Part shown: positions 37,967 to 47,127 of the stretch, one piece after another
How the letters are laid out: each line of letters starts with the position of its first letter
Numbering within the stretch: position 1 is the stretch's first letter
NCBI GenBank assembly: GCA_015067615.1
Contig: SVMD01000004.1
Location: forward strand, 93,908 to 157,907
Length of the DNA stretch: 64,000 nt
Direction: 5' to 3'
Origin: Oscillospiraceae bacterium
Lineage (GTDB): Bacteria; Bacillota; Clostridia; Oscillospirales; Oscillospiraceae
Notes under the pieces: generated by a model
Told to the model about the DNA's origin: nothing
The model's database searches: none
Seen by the model: the letters and a program-made list of their open reading frames with translations, nothing else
Made by a program: the position numbers and the translations under genes

Positions 37967-38506
37967 TTATTTGATCAGGGGCTTCTGCATCAGCTGGGCG
38001 ATGAGGGACACCATCTGCTCCGGGCTTTTTTCAAAGCCGGAATCGTGCCACCGGAATACCAGTCCCATGATGCCGCTGAGGTTGAAAATCAGAATGTCCT
38101 CCCGGTTTTCCGGATCCTCTGCCCGAAGCCACTGCCACACATCGTAGTCCTCCCGCAGGACGCTGGTGACCATCCGTTCCAGCAGAATGCTCCACAGGTT
38201 ATGCGCCCGCATGGCATCCAGCAGCGGCTTCTGCTCCTTCCAGTACAGGAAAAACCGCAGGGCCATATTGGAAATATCGGGACGGAAGCTCTCGATGTCC
38301 AGGATCCGGTGGTCGATCAGCCCATACAGCGCGTCCTGCTTGCTGCCGAACAGATGATAAAAAATACGGCGGGAAATACCGGCTTCCCCGCAGATTTGGG
38401 TAATCGTAATCTGCTCATAGGGCAGTTTTTCCATCAGCGCCAGAAAGGCGTTCTCCAGTGCCCGCTGATTCTGCGCGGAACGCTCTGTTGTGCATTTTCG
38501 GTACAT
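37967..38506 (-). CDS. TetR/AcrR-family regulator
   Basis: RALENAFLALMEKLPYEQITITQICGEAGISRRIFYHLFGSKQDALY HTH. Confidence 0.85.
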   Translation of the reverse strand: MYRKCTTERSAQNQRALENAFLALMEKLPYEQITITQICGEAGISRRIFYHLFGSKQDALYGLIDHRILDIESFRPDISNMALRFFLYWKEQKPLLDAMRAHNLWSILLERMVTSVLREDYDVWQWLRAEDPENREDILIFNLSGIMGLVFRWHDSGFEKSPEQMVSLIAQLMQKPLIK

Positions 38507-38541
38507 GCCGCTTCCTCCCGGTCCGTATTATGTAGAAATCA

Positions 38542-39123
38542 TTATTTTTCCTGCCGGGGCGGCTCCGGGTCATATCCAAAGCCGCGCAAACCCGAGTCGA
38601 TGATGCTTGTCAGCGTCTGCTTCAGGAGAAACTCATCCTTCATGCCATCAGCAAACCACTGCCGCAGCAATTCCCGGAAGCCGTTGACCAGAAACAGGTA
38701 GATCCAGTGGGCCTGCTCCGGGCTGACCCTTCCGCCCCGGGTCAGTCGTTCGGTAGTGTCATCCTCGATACCCTGCAGCAGCAGAGCGAGCCCTTTGCCC
38801 GTGACCCGGGTGTTCAGGAAGATGTCCCGCATCACCGGATGCTCCTTCAGATATTTCAGGACCCCATCGATCACTTTGGCGGTGTCGCCACCCCGGGGCT
38901 TATTTAAGGTCTCAAACAGCTCCCGGCTTTTCTCCACCTCGATCTCCTCCAACAGCGCCACCAGGGTATCGTAGTGGGCGTAAAATGTGGCCCGGTTGAT
39001 ATCCGCCCTGGCACACAGCTCCTTGACGGTGATTTGTTCCACCGGGGTCTCCTGCATCAGTTCAAACAGGCTGTCCTTCAGTACCTGCTTGGTATAGCGT
39101 ATTCTCCGGTCGCTGCCTGCCAT
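38542..39123 (-). CDS. TetR/AcrR-family regulator
   Basis: LKDSLFELMQETPVEQITVKELCARADINRATFYAHYDTLVALLEEIE HTH. Confidence 0.87.
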   Translation of the reverse strand: MAGSDRRIRYTKQVLKDSLFELMQETPVEQITVKELCARADINRATFYAHYDTLVALLEEIEVEKSRELFETLNKPRGGDTAKVIDGVLKYLKEHPVMRDIFLNTRVTGKGLALLLQGIEDDTTERLTRGGRVSPEQAHWIYLFLVNGFRELLRQWFADGMKDEFLLKQTLTSIIDSGLRGFGYDPEPPRQEK

Positions 39124-39140
39124 ATGCTTTCCCTCTAAAA

Positions 39141-39165
39141 CCGACACATTTCCATTCGGTGTCGG
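39141..39165. promoter_or_regulatory. Candidate TetR operator (inverted repeat)
   Basis: CCGACAC-N11-GTGTCGG between the divergent TetR and MFS genes. Confidence 0.5.
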
Positions 39166-39310
39166 ATATATTACACACTATTTTTTCTGTTGGTTGCAAC
39201 TGATTATCGTGTTTATTATACTGGACACAGGAAAGAAAATCAACATGTGTTATGTGCGGATTTGTATATCCGGGTGGGATACACACCCTGAAATAAAGGA
39301 GGAAAACTCT

Positions 39311-40756
39311 ATGAAAAAACCTGTCCAACTGGACGAAAAGGGTCATCCGAAGTTTGGCATGATCGATAAGATCGCCTATGCTGCCGGTGACTTCGGCTGC
39401 AACATGAGCTTCGGCCTGAAGGGCACTGTCCAGACCTTCTGGCTGACCTACATGATGCTGGAGACCGGCCTGCTGTCCGTTCTGCTCCTGCTGGTGCAGA
39501 TCTGGGACGCTGTTAACGACCCCATCATCGGTGCCGTCATCGATGCGGACACCAAGCGGTACAAGCGCGGCAAGTTCAAGAGCTACATTCTGGTGGGTGC
39601 CATCGGCCTGATCCTGGGCGGTGCCGCCGTGTTCCTGCCCTTCCCCAATGCCTCCACCTTCGTGAAGGCCATGCTCTTCATCGTGGGCTACGTGATCTGG
39701 GACGCTGCCTACACCATGGCAAATGTGCCCTACGGCGCCATGATGTCCCTGGTTACCGAGGACGCCGGTGAGCGGGCACAGCTGTCCACCTGGCGTTCCG
39801 TGGGCGGTATGGTCGGCGGCATGCTGCCCGGCATGATCCTGCCCATGCTGATCTGGAAGAACGTCTATGATGCCAACGGCCAGCTGCTGGGCCAGGAGCT
39901 GCAGGGCATGAATGTCTTTGTGGCCGCTCTGCTGATGGGCGTTGTGGGCTTCGTGGCCTTCCTGTTCATGATCAAGAAGATCACCCTCCGGGTGGACGAA
40001 TACTCCGTCAAGACCGGCGAGGATGCACCCAAGTTCAACGTGGTCACTGCCTTCGTCAACTTCATGAAGAACCGCCCCGCCGTTGGTGCCACCATTGCTG
40101 CCATGGGTATGTTCCTGGGCATGCAGTCCGCCACCACTGCCAACGCCATCATGTTTGCCACCTACTTCAAGAACGCACAGCTGTCCGGTCTTGTGATGAT
40201 GATCGGCTTCCTGCCCATGTTCCTGTTCATGCCCTTCATCAAGAAGCTGGTCAACCGCTTCGGCAAGAAGGAAGCCGCCACTGCCGGCTCCCTGGTTTCT
40301 GTCGCAGGCGGTGCCGTCATGATGGTATTCCCCATGGTTCCCCAGAGCGTCGCATTGCCCGTCTACATGGCCGGTCTGCTGATGTTTGGTCTGGGCATGG
40401 GCGTCTACACCTGTGTTTCCTGGGCTCTGATGGCTGACGCCATCGACTACAGCGAGTGGAAGACCGGCAAGCGCGAGGAGGGCACCGTGTACTCCCTGCA
40501 CTCCTTCTTCCGTAAGCTGGCCCAGGGCGTTGGCCCCTCCATCGTCATCGCCCTGCTGGGCGTGCTGGGCTATGTGTCCGAGCTGGGCACCACCGGTCAG
40601 TCCGCCGAGGTGGCCCACAGAGCCTGCTGGCTGGTTGCCGGCCTGTACCTGTTCTCCGCTGTGATGCAGTTCGTGGGCATCGGCGTCATCTTCAACCTGG
40701 ACAAGAAGACCCTGGCCAAGATGAACGACGAGCTGAACGCACGCAGAGGCAAGTAA
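39311..40756 (+). CDS. GPH-family (glycoside-pentoside-hexuronide) MFS symporter
   Basis: GMIDKIAYAAGDFGCNMSFGLKGTVQTFWLTY, WDAVNDPIIGAVIDADTKRYKRGKFKSYIL, 12-TM pattern. Confidence 0.92.
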   Translation: MKKPVQLDEKGHPKFGMIDKIAYAAGDFGCNMSFGLKGTVQTFWLTYMMLETGLLSVLLLLVQIWDAVNDPIIGAVIDADTKRYKRGKFKSYILVGAIGLILGGAAVFLPFPNASTFVKAMLFIVGYVIWDAAYTMANVPYGAMMSLVTEDAGERAQLSTWRSVGGMVGGMLPGMILPMLIWKNVYDANGQLLGQELQGMNVFVAALLMGVVGFVAFLFMIKKITLRVDEYSVKTGEDAPKFNVVTAFVNFMKNRPAVGATIAAMGMFLGMQSATTANAIMFATYFKNAQLSGLVMMIGFLPMFLFMPFIKKLVNRFGKKEAATAGSLVSVAGGAVMMVFPMVPQSVALPVYMAGLLMFGLGMGVYTCVSWALMADAIDYSEWKTGKREEGTVYSLHSFFRKLAQGVGPSIVIALLGVLGYVSELGTTGQSAEVAHRACWLVAGLYLFSAVMQFVGIGVIFNLDKKTLAKMNDELNARRGK

Positions 40757-40847
40757 TTCACAAGTATCCCAAGAAGCCCTTCCTCCGGATTGCCGTCTGA
40801 AAGGAAATCTGAAACGCTGTCAGACCTTTCTGTCCGGCATAAAAAGA

Positions 40848-40874
40848 AATCCCCGGCTTTGGCCGGGGATTTTT
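40848..40874. terminator. Bidirectional terminator
   Basis: AAATCCCCGGC-ttt-GGCCGGGGATTTTTT. Confidence 0.8.
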
Positions 40875-41341
40875 TACGTTCTCAGGGTTGCCCGGAGGCG
40901 GTTGGGCTTGCACAGCAGGTCCAGGGCGTCGTCGATGGAGGTGACCACCACGTCGCAGTGGCTCAGCAGCGCACCGCAGCAGCCCTCCTTGCCCATGACG
41001 CAGATGGACAGGTCCGCCGCGTCGCTCATCTGGATGTCATTAAAGCCGTTTCCGATGGTCACCACGCCGCCGGAGAGCTTTCTAGCTTCCTGGGCTTTGA
41101 TTTCGCCCACCTGGGTGGTGGGGAAGGTCAGCACCTGCAGGGGCAGTCCCGCGCAGCGCTGGGCGGCGGTGCCGTGAGTATCGGCGGTGATGACGTAGAT
41201 GGAAAGGTCCTTGCTTAAGCTTTCCAGCCGGGGCCGGATGGACTCGATGATGGCGCCGTCCTCGGCGATGGTGCCGTTGTAGTCCAGGATCAGATGACTT
41301 AAAGTCATTTCCTCCCGGCCGGGAATGTTGATTTTCAGCAT
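40874..41341 (-). CDS. Small HAD-family hydrolase (soluble P-type-ATPase-like)
   Basis: LILDYNGTIAEDG (motif I DxNGT), VITADTHGTA, VVTIGNGFNDIQMSDAADLSICVMGKEG. Confidence 0.8.
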   Translation of the reverse strand: MLKINIPGREEMTLSHLILDYNGTIAEDGAIIESIRPRLESLSKDLSIYVITADTHGTAAQRCAGLPLQVLTFPTTQVGEIKAQEARKLSGGVVTIGNGFNDIQMSDAADLSICVMGKEGCCGALLSHCDVVVTSIDDALDLLCKPNRLRATLRT

Positions 41342-41351
41342 ATTTCCTCCC

Positions 41352-42101
41352 TCAGGCGTAGACGCCCTGTAAATAGTCTTTGGTTTCCTGACGCTGGGGA
41401 TTGTTAAAAAGTTCCTCGGTGGTATTCTGCTCCCAGATTTCCCCGTTCAGCATGAAGATGCAGTTATCCGCAATCCGCCGGGCCTGGAACAGGTTATGGG
41501 TGACGATGACGATGGTGTATGTTTCCTTCAGCTTCAGCAGCAGTTCCTCAATGGTCTGGGTGCTTTTCACATCCAGGGCGGAGCAGGGCTCGTCCAGCAG
41601 CAGGATCTCAGGATTAGCGGTCAATGCCCGGGCGATGCACAGCCGCTGCTGCTGACCGCCGGAGAGCTTCAGGGCGCTTTTGTTCAGCTCGTCCTTCACT
41701 TCCTCCCAAAGGCCCGTGACCTCCAGGTTTTCCCGGACGATTTTGTCCAGCTTCTGTCTGCCCCGGACGCCGTAGTACAGCGGCGCGTAGGTCATGTTCT
41801 TGTAGATGGACATGGGAAAGGGGGTGGGCGTCTGGAACACCATGCCCACCTTCCGGCGCAGCTCCTCGGCAGGAATGGTGTGGATATCCTTTCCGTTTAT
41901 GTGGATGCTGCCTTGTATGTCCGCGTCGGTCTCCAGCTCCAGCATCCGGTTGATAGCTTTTAAGAGGGTGGATTTGCCGCAGCCGGAGGGACCGATGATA
42001 GCCGTGATCTGCCCCGCCGGAATGGCGGCGTTGATACCGGACAGGACGGTTTTCTTTTCGTAGGCTGCTCCAAAATCGTGGAGCGTAATGGCGTTGCTCA
42101 T
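41352..42101 (-). CDS. pstB: Phosphate-type ABC transporter ATP-binding protein
   Basis: IIGPSGCGKSTLLKAINRMLELETDADIQGSIHINGKDI, VGMVFQTPTPFPMSIYKNMTYAP, LSGGQQQRLCIARAL; start at 42101 after an RBS. Confidence 0.88.
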   Translation of the reverse strand: MSNAITLHDFGAAYEKKTVLSGINAAIPAGQITAIIGPSGCGKSTLLKAINRMLELETDADIQGSIHINGKDIHTIPAEELRRKVGMVFQTPTPFPMSIYKNMTYAPLYYGVRGRQKLDKIVRENLEVTGLWEEVKDELNKSALKLSGGQQQRLCIARALTANPEILLLDEPCSALDVKSTQTIEELLLKLKETYTIVIVTHNLFQARRIADNCIFMLNGEIWEQNTTEELFNNPQRQETKDYLQGVYA

Positions 42102-42922
42102 TTCTTTCTCCTCCATGCGAACCAGGTGGCCAGGGTGTTGGTGATGAGGACCACGATCATCATCACGAAGGCGGTGCCGTAGGCATTCTCCGCCGAGGTG
42201 CCTTGGGTCAGCAGCATATACAGGTGGTACGGCAGGGCCATGGCAGGCTTCATCACGTCCTTGGGCACCTTGGACATGATCACGGCGCCGGTGAAGATCA
42301 GCGGCGCGCAAGCGCCCATGGCGTAGCAGCCGCCCAAAATCACGCCGGAAACCAGCTGAGGCAGGCACCGGGGGATCACAATGCGGCGGATGGTATAGGC
42401 CCGGGAGGCACCCATGGCGTAGGAGGCCTTCACCAGAGCGGGGTCCACCTCCCGCAGGGCCTTCTCCGCCCGGACCTGGATGAAGGGCAGGATCATGATG
42501 CCCTGGGTGATGCCGCCGGCCAGAACGCACTTGCCCCAGCCCAGGGCATGAACCAGCAGGCTGTAGCCAAACAGACCCATGACGATGGAGGGGACACCGG
42601 CCATACACTGCATGACCATGGCAATGCCCTGGGCCAGCCGGTCATGCTTGCAGTAGTAGACCTGGTAGATGGCGGTGGCGATGCCCAGGACCGTTGCGAA
42701 CAGGCAGGCGATGCCGGTATACCAGGCGGAGCCCACGATGGCGGGCAGGATGCCGCCCTCGGTGCCGATGATCAGGCCCTTGGGCACCTCCGTCAGGAAT
42801 TCCCAGGTAATGGCCCCGGCGCCCTTGACGAAGATCCAGGCAAAGAGGAAGAAGATGATGCCGAAGGTCAGACAGCAGGCGGAAACCGCCCAGATCTTAA
42901 TAAGAAATGTCTTGATTTTCAT
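42098..42922 (-). CDS. pstA: Phosphate-type ABC transporter permease PstA
   Basis: LTEVPKGLIIGTEGGILPAIVGSAW, VKASYAMGASRAYTIRRIVIPRCLPQLVSGVILG; 4-bp overlap with pstB and pstC. Confidence 0.88.
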   Translation of the reverse strand: MKIKTFLIKIWAVSACCLTFGIIFFLFAWIFVKGAGAITWEFLTEVPKGLIIGTEGGILPAIVGSAWYTGIACLFATVLGIATAIYQVYYCKHDRLAQGIAMVMQCMAGVPSIVMGLFGYSLLVHALGWGKCVLAGGITQGIMILPFIQVRAEKALREVDPALVKASYAMGASRAYTIRRIVIPRCLPQLVSGVILGGCYAMGACAPLIFTGAVIMSKVPKDVMKPAMALPYHLYMLLTQGTSAENAYGTAFVMMIVVLITNTLATWFAWRRKK

Positions 42923-43797
42923 ACCCAGCCGCCTCCTTTCAGCTTCCGCTTCAGGGCCTCGAAGCCTAAATTGATGGCGAACAGCAGGATCATCAGCACA
43001 AATCCCGCGGTGTACAGGGCGCTGTAGTGGGTGGAGCCCACCACGGCAATGCCCATTTCCATGGCGATGAGGGCGGAGATGGTCTCGCCCTTGCCCAGAA
43101 GGGTGGGTACGCCGATGGCATTGCCCATGACCATCATGACGGCCATGGTCTCGCCCATGGCCCGGCCGGTGGCCAGGGCCATGCTGATCAGGATGCCCCG
43201 GAGGGAAGCGGGCAGCACCATCTGCCCGGCCATGTACCATTTGGACACGCCCATAGCGTGGGAGGCGGCACGGTAACGGTTGCAGATGCGCACCATGGTG
43301 TCGCAGCAGGAGGAGATCATGTAGGGCAGGATCATGACGGACAGGACGATGCCGCCTGCCAGCACCGATTCTCCCGTGGCCATGCCGCATGTTTCGAAGA
43401 ATTTCACCACGATGTACAGTCCCACGAAGCCGTAGACCACGGAAGGGATGCTGGCCAGCAGGTCGATGTAGGGCATCACCAGGGTCCGCTGCCGCTCCGT
43501 GGCGGCGCAGGCCAGGTAGAGCGCGCAGCCCACGCCCACGATCAGGGCAAAGAACACCGCCAGGGCGGAAACGTACAGGGTGGAGAGGATCATATTCCGG
43601 AAGCCGAAGCTGGGGGCGTCGGAATAGATGATGGGCCGCCAGGAGTCCCCCAGCAGCAGCGCCTTCAGCCCCACCTCCCGGATGGCAGGCAGGCTCTCCC
43701 GGAAGATAAAGAAGATCAAAAAGGCCAGAAGCAGCACCGTAATGAGGGTCAGGGCTCCCAAAAGGAGCTGAATCAGCCGATCCTCCGCTTTTCGCAC
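42919..43797 (-). CDS. pstC: Phosphate-type ABC transporter permease PstC
   Basis: LLASIPSVVYGFVGLYIVVKFFE, MGVSKWYMAGQMVLPASLRGILISMALATGRAMGETMAVMMVMGN. Confidence 0.88.
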   Translation of the reverse strand: MRKAEDRLIQLLLGALTLITVLLLAFLIFFIFRESLPAIREVGLKALLLGDSWRPIIYSDAPSFGFRNMILSTLYVSALAVFFALIVGVGCALYLACAATERQRTLVMPYIDLLASIPSVVYGFVGLYIVVKFFETCGMATGESVLAGGIVLSVMILPYMISSCCDTMVRICNRYRAASHAMGVSKWYMAGQMVLPASLRGILISMALATGRAMGETMAVMMVMGNAIGVPTLLGKGETISALIAMEMGIAVVGSTHYSALYTAGFVLMILLFAINLGFEALKRKLKGGGWV

Positions 43798-43837
43798 AGG
43801 TCATCCCCTCTTTCTGTCAGATAAGGTTAGAATACCA

Positions 43838-43875
43838 AAAAGGCTGCCATGCCGTCAAGACATGGCAGCCAAATC
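43838..43875 (-). terminator. Hairpin between pstS-like and pstC
   Basis: GGCTGCCATG-ccgtcaaga-CATGGCAGCC. Confidence 0.5.
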
Positions 43876-43885
43876 GGCGGATAAA

Positions 43886-45556
43886 TTAGTAAGCGGGGAT
43901 GTAGCCGTTCTCGATAACGATGGCACGGCCGGTGTCGGAGAAGATGTAGTCCACGAAGGCCTTCTCAGCGGCATCCAGCTCCCGGTTGATCACGAACAGA
44001 ACGGGGCGCTGGATCTTGTAGCTGCCGTTCAGGATGTTCTCTTCGCTGGGCTCCACGCCGTCCACCTTGAAGGCGTACAGGCCGTCCTGGTTCTGGTTGT
44101 AGACACCGTAGCCGGCGTAGCCGATGGCGTACTCATTCTCCATGATCTTGGCAGCCAGAGCACCCATGGAGGGAGTCTGGATGGCGTTCTCGGAGATGGG
44201 AGTGCCCTGCATCACGTTCTTTTCGAAGACCTCGGCGGCGCCGCCGGACAGGTCACGGATGACAACGACGATCTCCTTGTGCTCCAGGGAGGCGTCCAGC
44301 TCGTCCCAGTAGCCGATCTCGCCGGAGAAGATCTTGCGGATGGTGTCGGTGTCCAGATCCTCGATCAGAGCGCAGATGGGGTTATTCTTGTTGACGGAGA
44401 TGGTCAGAGCATCGGAGGCGACCATGAACTCGGTGTAGCCGGCGCCCAGGGAGTCCTTCTCGGAATCCTTCACGGCACGGGCCAGCATGCCAAAGTCGGC
44501 AGTGCCGTCGATGACGCTCTTGGGGCCGTCGCCGGAGCCGCCGGAGGTGACGGCGATGTCGATCTCCTCAGCGGGGAAAGCGGGGTTGACCTTGTCCCAG
44601 GTGCCGTACTCAGCCTGGTAGGCAACGCCGATGGAGGCGATGACGGGAGCCAGGGTGGAGGAGCCGGCAAAGTGGATCTGGGGGTCGATCTCACCCACAG
44701 GAGCGGGCTCGATGGTGTCGGGGTAGGTCTCGGACCAGGCGGTGAAGCCGCCCTCCAGGGTGTAGACCTTGCTCATGTCGTAGCCCAGAGCGGACAGCAC
44801 ATTGGTGGTAGCCTGGGCATAGCGCTTGCCGGAGTAGCAGATGACAACGATGTTCTTATCCAGATCACGGGTGGCAACCTGCATGGTGGCAACACCGGCA
44901 TTGAAGTCGCCTTCCTTGGCGGCGTCCATGTCGAAGCCCTTGGCGCCGGGGATGTGGGCGGTCTCGTAGTCGGCGGCCTTACGGACGTCGAAGAACACAT
45001 AGCCCTCGTCGTTCAGCACAGCCAGAGCGTCGGCGGGGGTGATGTACTGCATGGCCACGTCCTCAGCGGGGGCCACGATCTCGGTAGAGACCTCCACCTT
45101 GTCGGGGTAGGTCTCGGTCCAGGCAGTGTAGCCGCCCTCCAGGGTGTACACCTTGGTCATGTCGTAACCCAAAGCAGCCAGCACATTGGTGGTGGCCTGA
45201 GCGTAGCGCTTGCCGGAGTAGCAGATGATGACGATGTTCTTGTCCAGATCCTGGGTGGCGGTCTTCATGGTAGCCACGCCGGCGGCGAAGTCGCCTTCCT
45301 TGGCGGCGTCCATATCGTGACCCTCAGCACCGGGGATGTGGGAGGTCTGGTGATCGGCGGCCTTACGGACGTCGAAGAAGATGTAGCTGTCGTCCTCCAG
45401 AACGGCCAGGGCGTCAGCGACAGAGATGTACTGCATGGCCACATCTTCGGCGGGAGCAGTGACATCCACAGGATTCTCAGCGGGAGCCTTGTTGCAGCCG
45501 GCGAAGACGGGCAGGACCATCAGCACGCACAGCAGCAGAGCAATGAACTTTTTCAT
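43886..45556 (-). CDS. Lipoprotein fusion: two tandem rhodanese domains + PstS-type phosphate-binding domain
   Basis: Lipobox LPVFAGCNK; two copies of …FFDVRKAADxxTxHIPGAxGxDMDAAKEGDF…IVxICYSGKRYAQATTNVL…YTLEGGxTAWxETYPD; then IHFAGSSTLAPVIASIG…VTSGGSGDGPKSVIDGTADFGMLAR…VIRDLSGGAAEVF. Confidence 0.9.
   Translation of the reverse strand: MKKFIALLLCVLMVLPVFAGCNKAPAENPVDVTAPAEDVAMQYISVADALAVLEDDSYIFFDVRKAADHQTSHIPGAEGHDMDAAKEGDFAAGVATMKTATQDLDKNIVIICYSGKRYAQATTNVLAALGYDMTKVYTLEGGYTAWTETYPDKVEVSTEIVAPAEDVAMQYITPADALAVLNDEGYVFFDVRKAADYETAHIPGAKGFDMDAAKEGDFNAGVATMQVATRDLDKNIVVICYSGKRYAQATTNVLSALGYDMSKVYTLEGGFTAWSETYPDTIEPAPVGEIDPQIHFAGSSTLAPVIASIGVAYQAEYGTWDKVNPAFPAEEIDIAVTSGGSGDGPKSVIDGTADFGMLARAVKDSEKDSLGAGYTEFMVASDALTISVNKNNPICALIEDLDTDTIRKIFSGEIGYWDELDASLEHKEIVVVIRDLSGGAAEVFEKNVMQGTPISENAIQTPSMGALAAKIMENEYAIGYAGYGVYNQNQDGLYAFKVDGVEPSEENILNGSYKIQRPVLFVINRELDAAEKAFVDYIFSDTGRAIVIENGYIPAY
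44745..45450 (-). repeat. Tandem duplication of the rhodanese-encoding segment
   Basis: Shared DNA such as cagcacattggtggt(a/g)gcctg(g/a)gc(a/g)tagcgcttgccggagtagcagatga at about 44797 and 45180. Confidence 0.75.
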
Positions 45557-45695
45557 GTCTTTCCTCCATAAATGATAATTTAAGCCATTTTTCATAGCTT
45601 TGACCATGGTAGCACCCCTTTGCTTTTCTTGTCAACGAAATCGGCCTTATCATCGCAAATCAAGAATATACCGCCTTTTTATCGGTTTTTTCGGT

Positions 45696-45724
45696 TTGAC
45701 ATTTTCTGGCTCTTTCGGGACAAT
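45696..45724 (+). promoter_or_regulatory. Sigma-A-type promoter of the TVP38 operon
   Basis: TTGACA-17 bp-GACAAT, followed by AAGGAGG at 45744-45750. Confidence 0.6.
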
Positions 45725-45758
45725 ATTTTATAATATATTTTCCAAGGAGGGATCGGAT

Positions 45759-46427
45759 ATCAGGGATTCCTTAAAAAAGAAGCTGCTGACCGGGATTGTC
45801 CTTGCCGTATTTGTCCTGCTGAGCTGGTACGCGGCCACTGTCGTGACGCCGGAACAGCTGCAACGGGCGCTGGAAGCCCTGGGTCCCCTGGCAGCAGCGG
45901 GCTATATCGGCGCGTTTACCATCCTGCCTGCCTTTTTCTTCCCGGTGGCAGTGCTGGCCCTGGCCGGAGGACTGCTGTTCGAGCTGTTTTGGGGCAGCAT
46001 TTATACCTTTATCGGCGCGATCCTCAACTGCGCCCTGATGTTTCTGCTGGCCAGGACTCTGGGCCGCAGGCAGGTTCAGCAGCTGGTGCGCAAAAAGCTG
46101 CCTGTCCAATGGCAAAAACGTCTGGAGGGTCTGGGCGGAAAAGAGGGTGCACTGCTGCTTGTCATTCTGCGTCTGATCCCGGCGGTGCCCTACAATCTCA
46201 TTAACTACGCCTTCGGCCTGACGGAAATGAAGCTATCCACCTATCTGCTGTTTTCCGCCGTCGGCATCATCCCCGGTACGTTGGCCTTCATCAACATCGG
46301 CGACAAGGCCCTCTCCCCCGGGTCCCCGGATTTCTGGCTCGCTGTCGGCCTGCTGGTTGCGCTGCTGGCTGTCACCGCCCTGCTGGGCAAAAAATGTTTC
46401 CCAAAGGAGAAAGATCATGAACAATAA
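45759..46427 (+). CDS. TVP38/TMEM64 (DedA/SNARE-associated-like) membrane protein
   Basis: AFTILPAFFFPVAVLALAGGLLFELFWGSIYTFIGAILNCALMFLLARTLGRR, LLLVILRLIPAVPYNLINYAFGLTEMKLSTYLLFSAVGIIPGTLAFINIG. The track start (45600) is upstream of the promoter; probable start is a non-canonical ATC at 45759 after the RBS. Confidence 0.8.
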   Translation: MRDSLKKKLLTGIVLAVFVLLSWYAATVVTPEQLQRALEALGPLAAAGYIGAFTILPAFFFPVAVLALAGGLLFELFWGSIYTFIGAILNCALMFLLARTLGRRQVQQLVRKKLPVQWQKRLEGLGGKEGALLLVILRLIPAVPYNLINYAFGLTEMKLSTYLLFSAVGIIPGTLAFINIGDKALSPGSPDFWLAVGLLVALLAVTALLGKKCFPKEKDHEQ

Positions 46428-47127
46428 GAAAACTGTCCGTAAATACAGCCGCCTGCTGATCCTGCTCTGCGTTGCTGTGCTGCTGATCGTCTATCTGGCC
46501 GTTCCCGGCGTCAACAGCGCCGTGACCGAGGCGGTGGCGGTGCTGGGCTCTGCCAACCTGGATAAGGTGGCCGCCTATATCCGCTCCTTCGGCGGCTGGG
46601 CCATGGCCTTCTCCTTTGCGCTGATGGTCTTTTCCTCTCTCATCGCCCCCCTGCCCGCCTTTATGATCACCCTCTCCAACGCCGCTATCTTCGGCTGGTG
46701 GCAGGGCGCCATCCTCTCCTGGTCCAGCGCCATGGTGGGCGCCGCCCTGTGCTTCGGCATCAGCCGGGCCCTGGGCCGCGACGTGGTGGAAAAGTTCGCC
46801 GGAAAGGGCGCTCTGGCTTCCGTGGAGGGCTACTTTGAAAAATACGGCACCCGGACCATCCTGATCTGCCGGCTGCTGCCCTTCGTGTCCTTCGACGCGG
46901 TGAGCTATTTTGCAGGTCTGACCCCCATGGGCTTTATCCCCTTCTTCATCGCCACCGGCATCGGCCAGACCCCCGCCACCATCGTCTATTCCTATGTGGG
47001 CGGCATGCTCACCGGCGGTGCCAAATTCCTGATGATCGGTCTGCTGTGCCTGTTCTCCCTGGCGATCCTGGCCTCCATCATCAAGCAGATCTATACCGAC
47101 CACCAGAAGAGGAAAGCCAATGTCTAA
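46417..47127 (+). CDS. Second TVP38/TMEM64-family membrane protein
   Basis: MVFSSLIAPLPAFMITLSNAAIFGWWQGAILSWSSAMVGAALCFGISRALGRD, RTILICRLLPFVSFDAVSYFAGLTPMGFIPFFIATGIGQTPATIVYSYVG; start MNNKKTVRKYSRLL at 46417. Confidence 0.85.
   Translation: MNNKKTVRKYSRLLILLCVAVLLIVYLAVPGVNSAVTEAVAVLGSANLDKVAAYIRSFGGWAMAFSFALMVFSSLIAPLPAFMITLSNAAIFGWWQGAILSWSSAMVGAALCFGISRALGRDVVEKFAGKGALASVEGYFEKYGTRTILICRLLPFVSFDAVSYFAGLTPMGFIPFFIATGIGQTPATIVYSYVGGMLTGGAKFLMIGLLCLFSLAILASIIKQIYTDHQKRKANV

Noticed and set aside
41352-42608. 418-aa ATP-binding fusion ORF as listed in the track
   Set aside because: The first part is an out-of-frame read-through over pstA (Arg/Gly/Pro-rich); pstB proper starts at ATG 42101 with an RBS and overlaps the pstA stop.
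45600-45758. N-terminal extension of the first TVP38 gene starting at ATG 45600
   Set aside because: The segment overlaps the predicted promoter (TTGACA-17-GACAAT at 45696-45724) and has no RBS; treated as non-coding.
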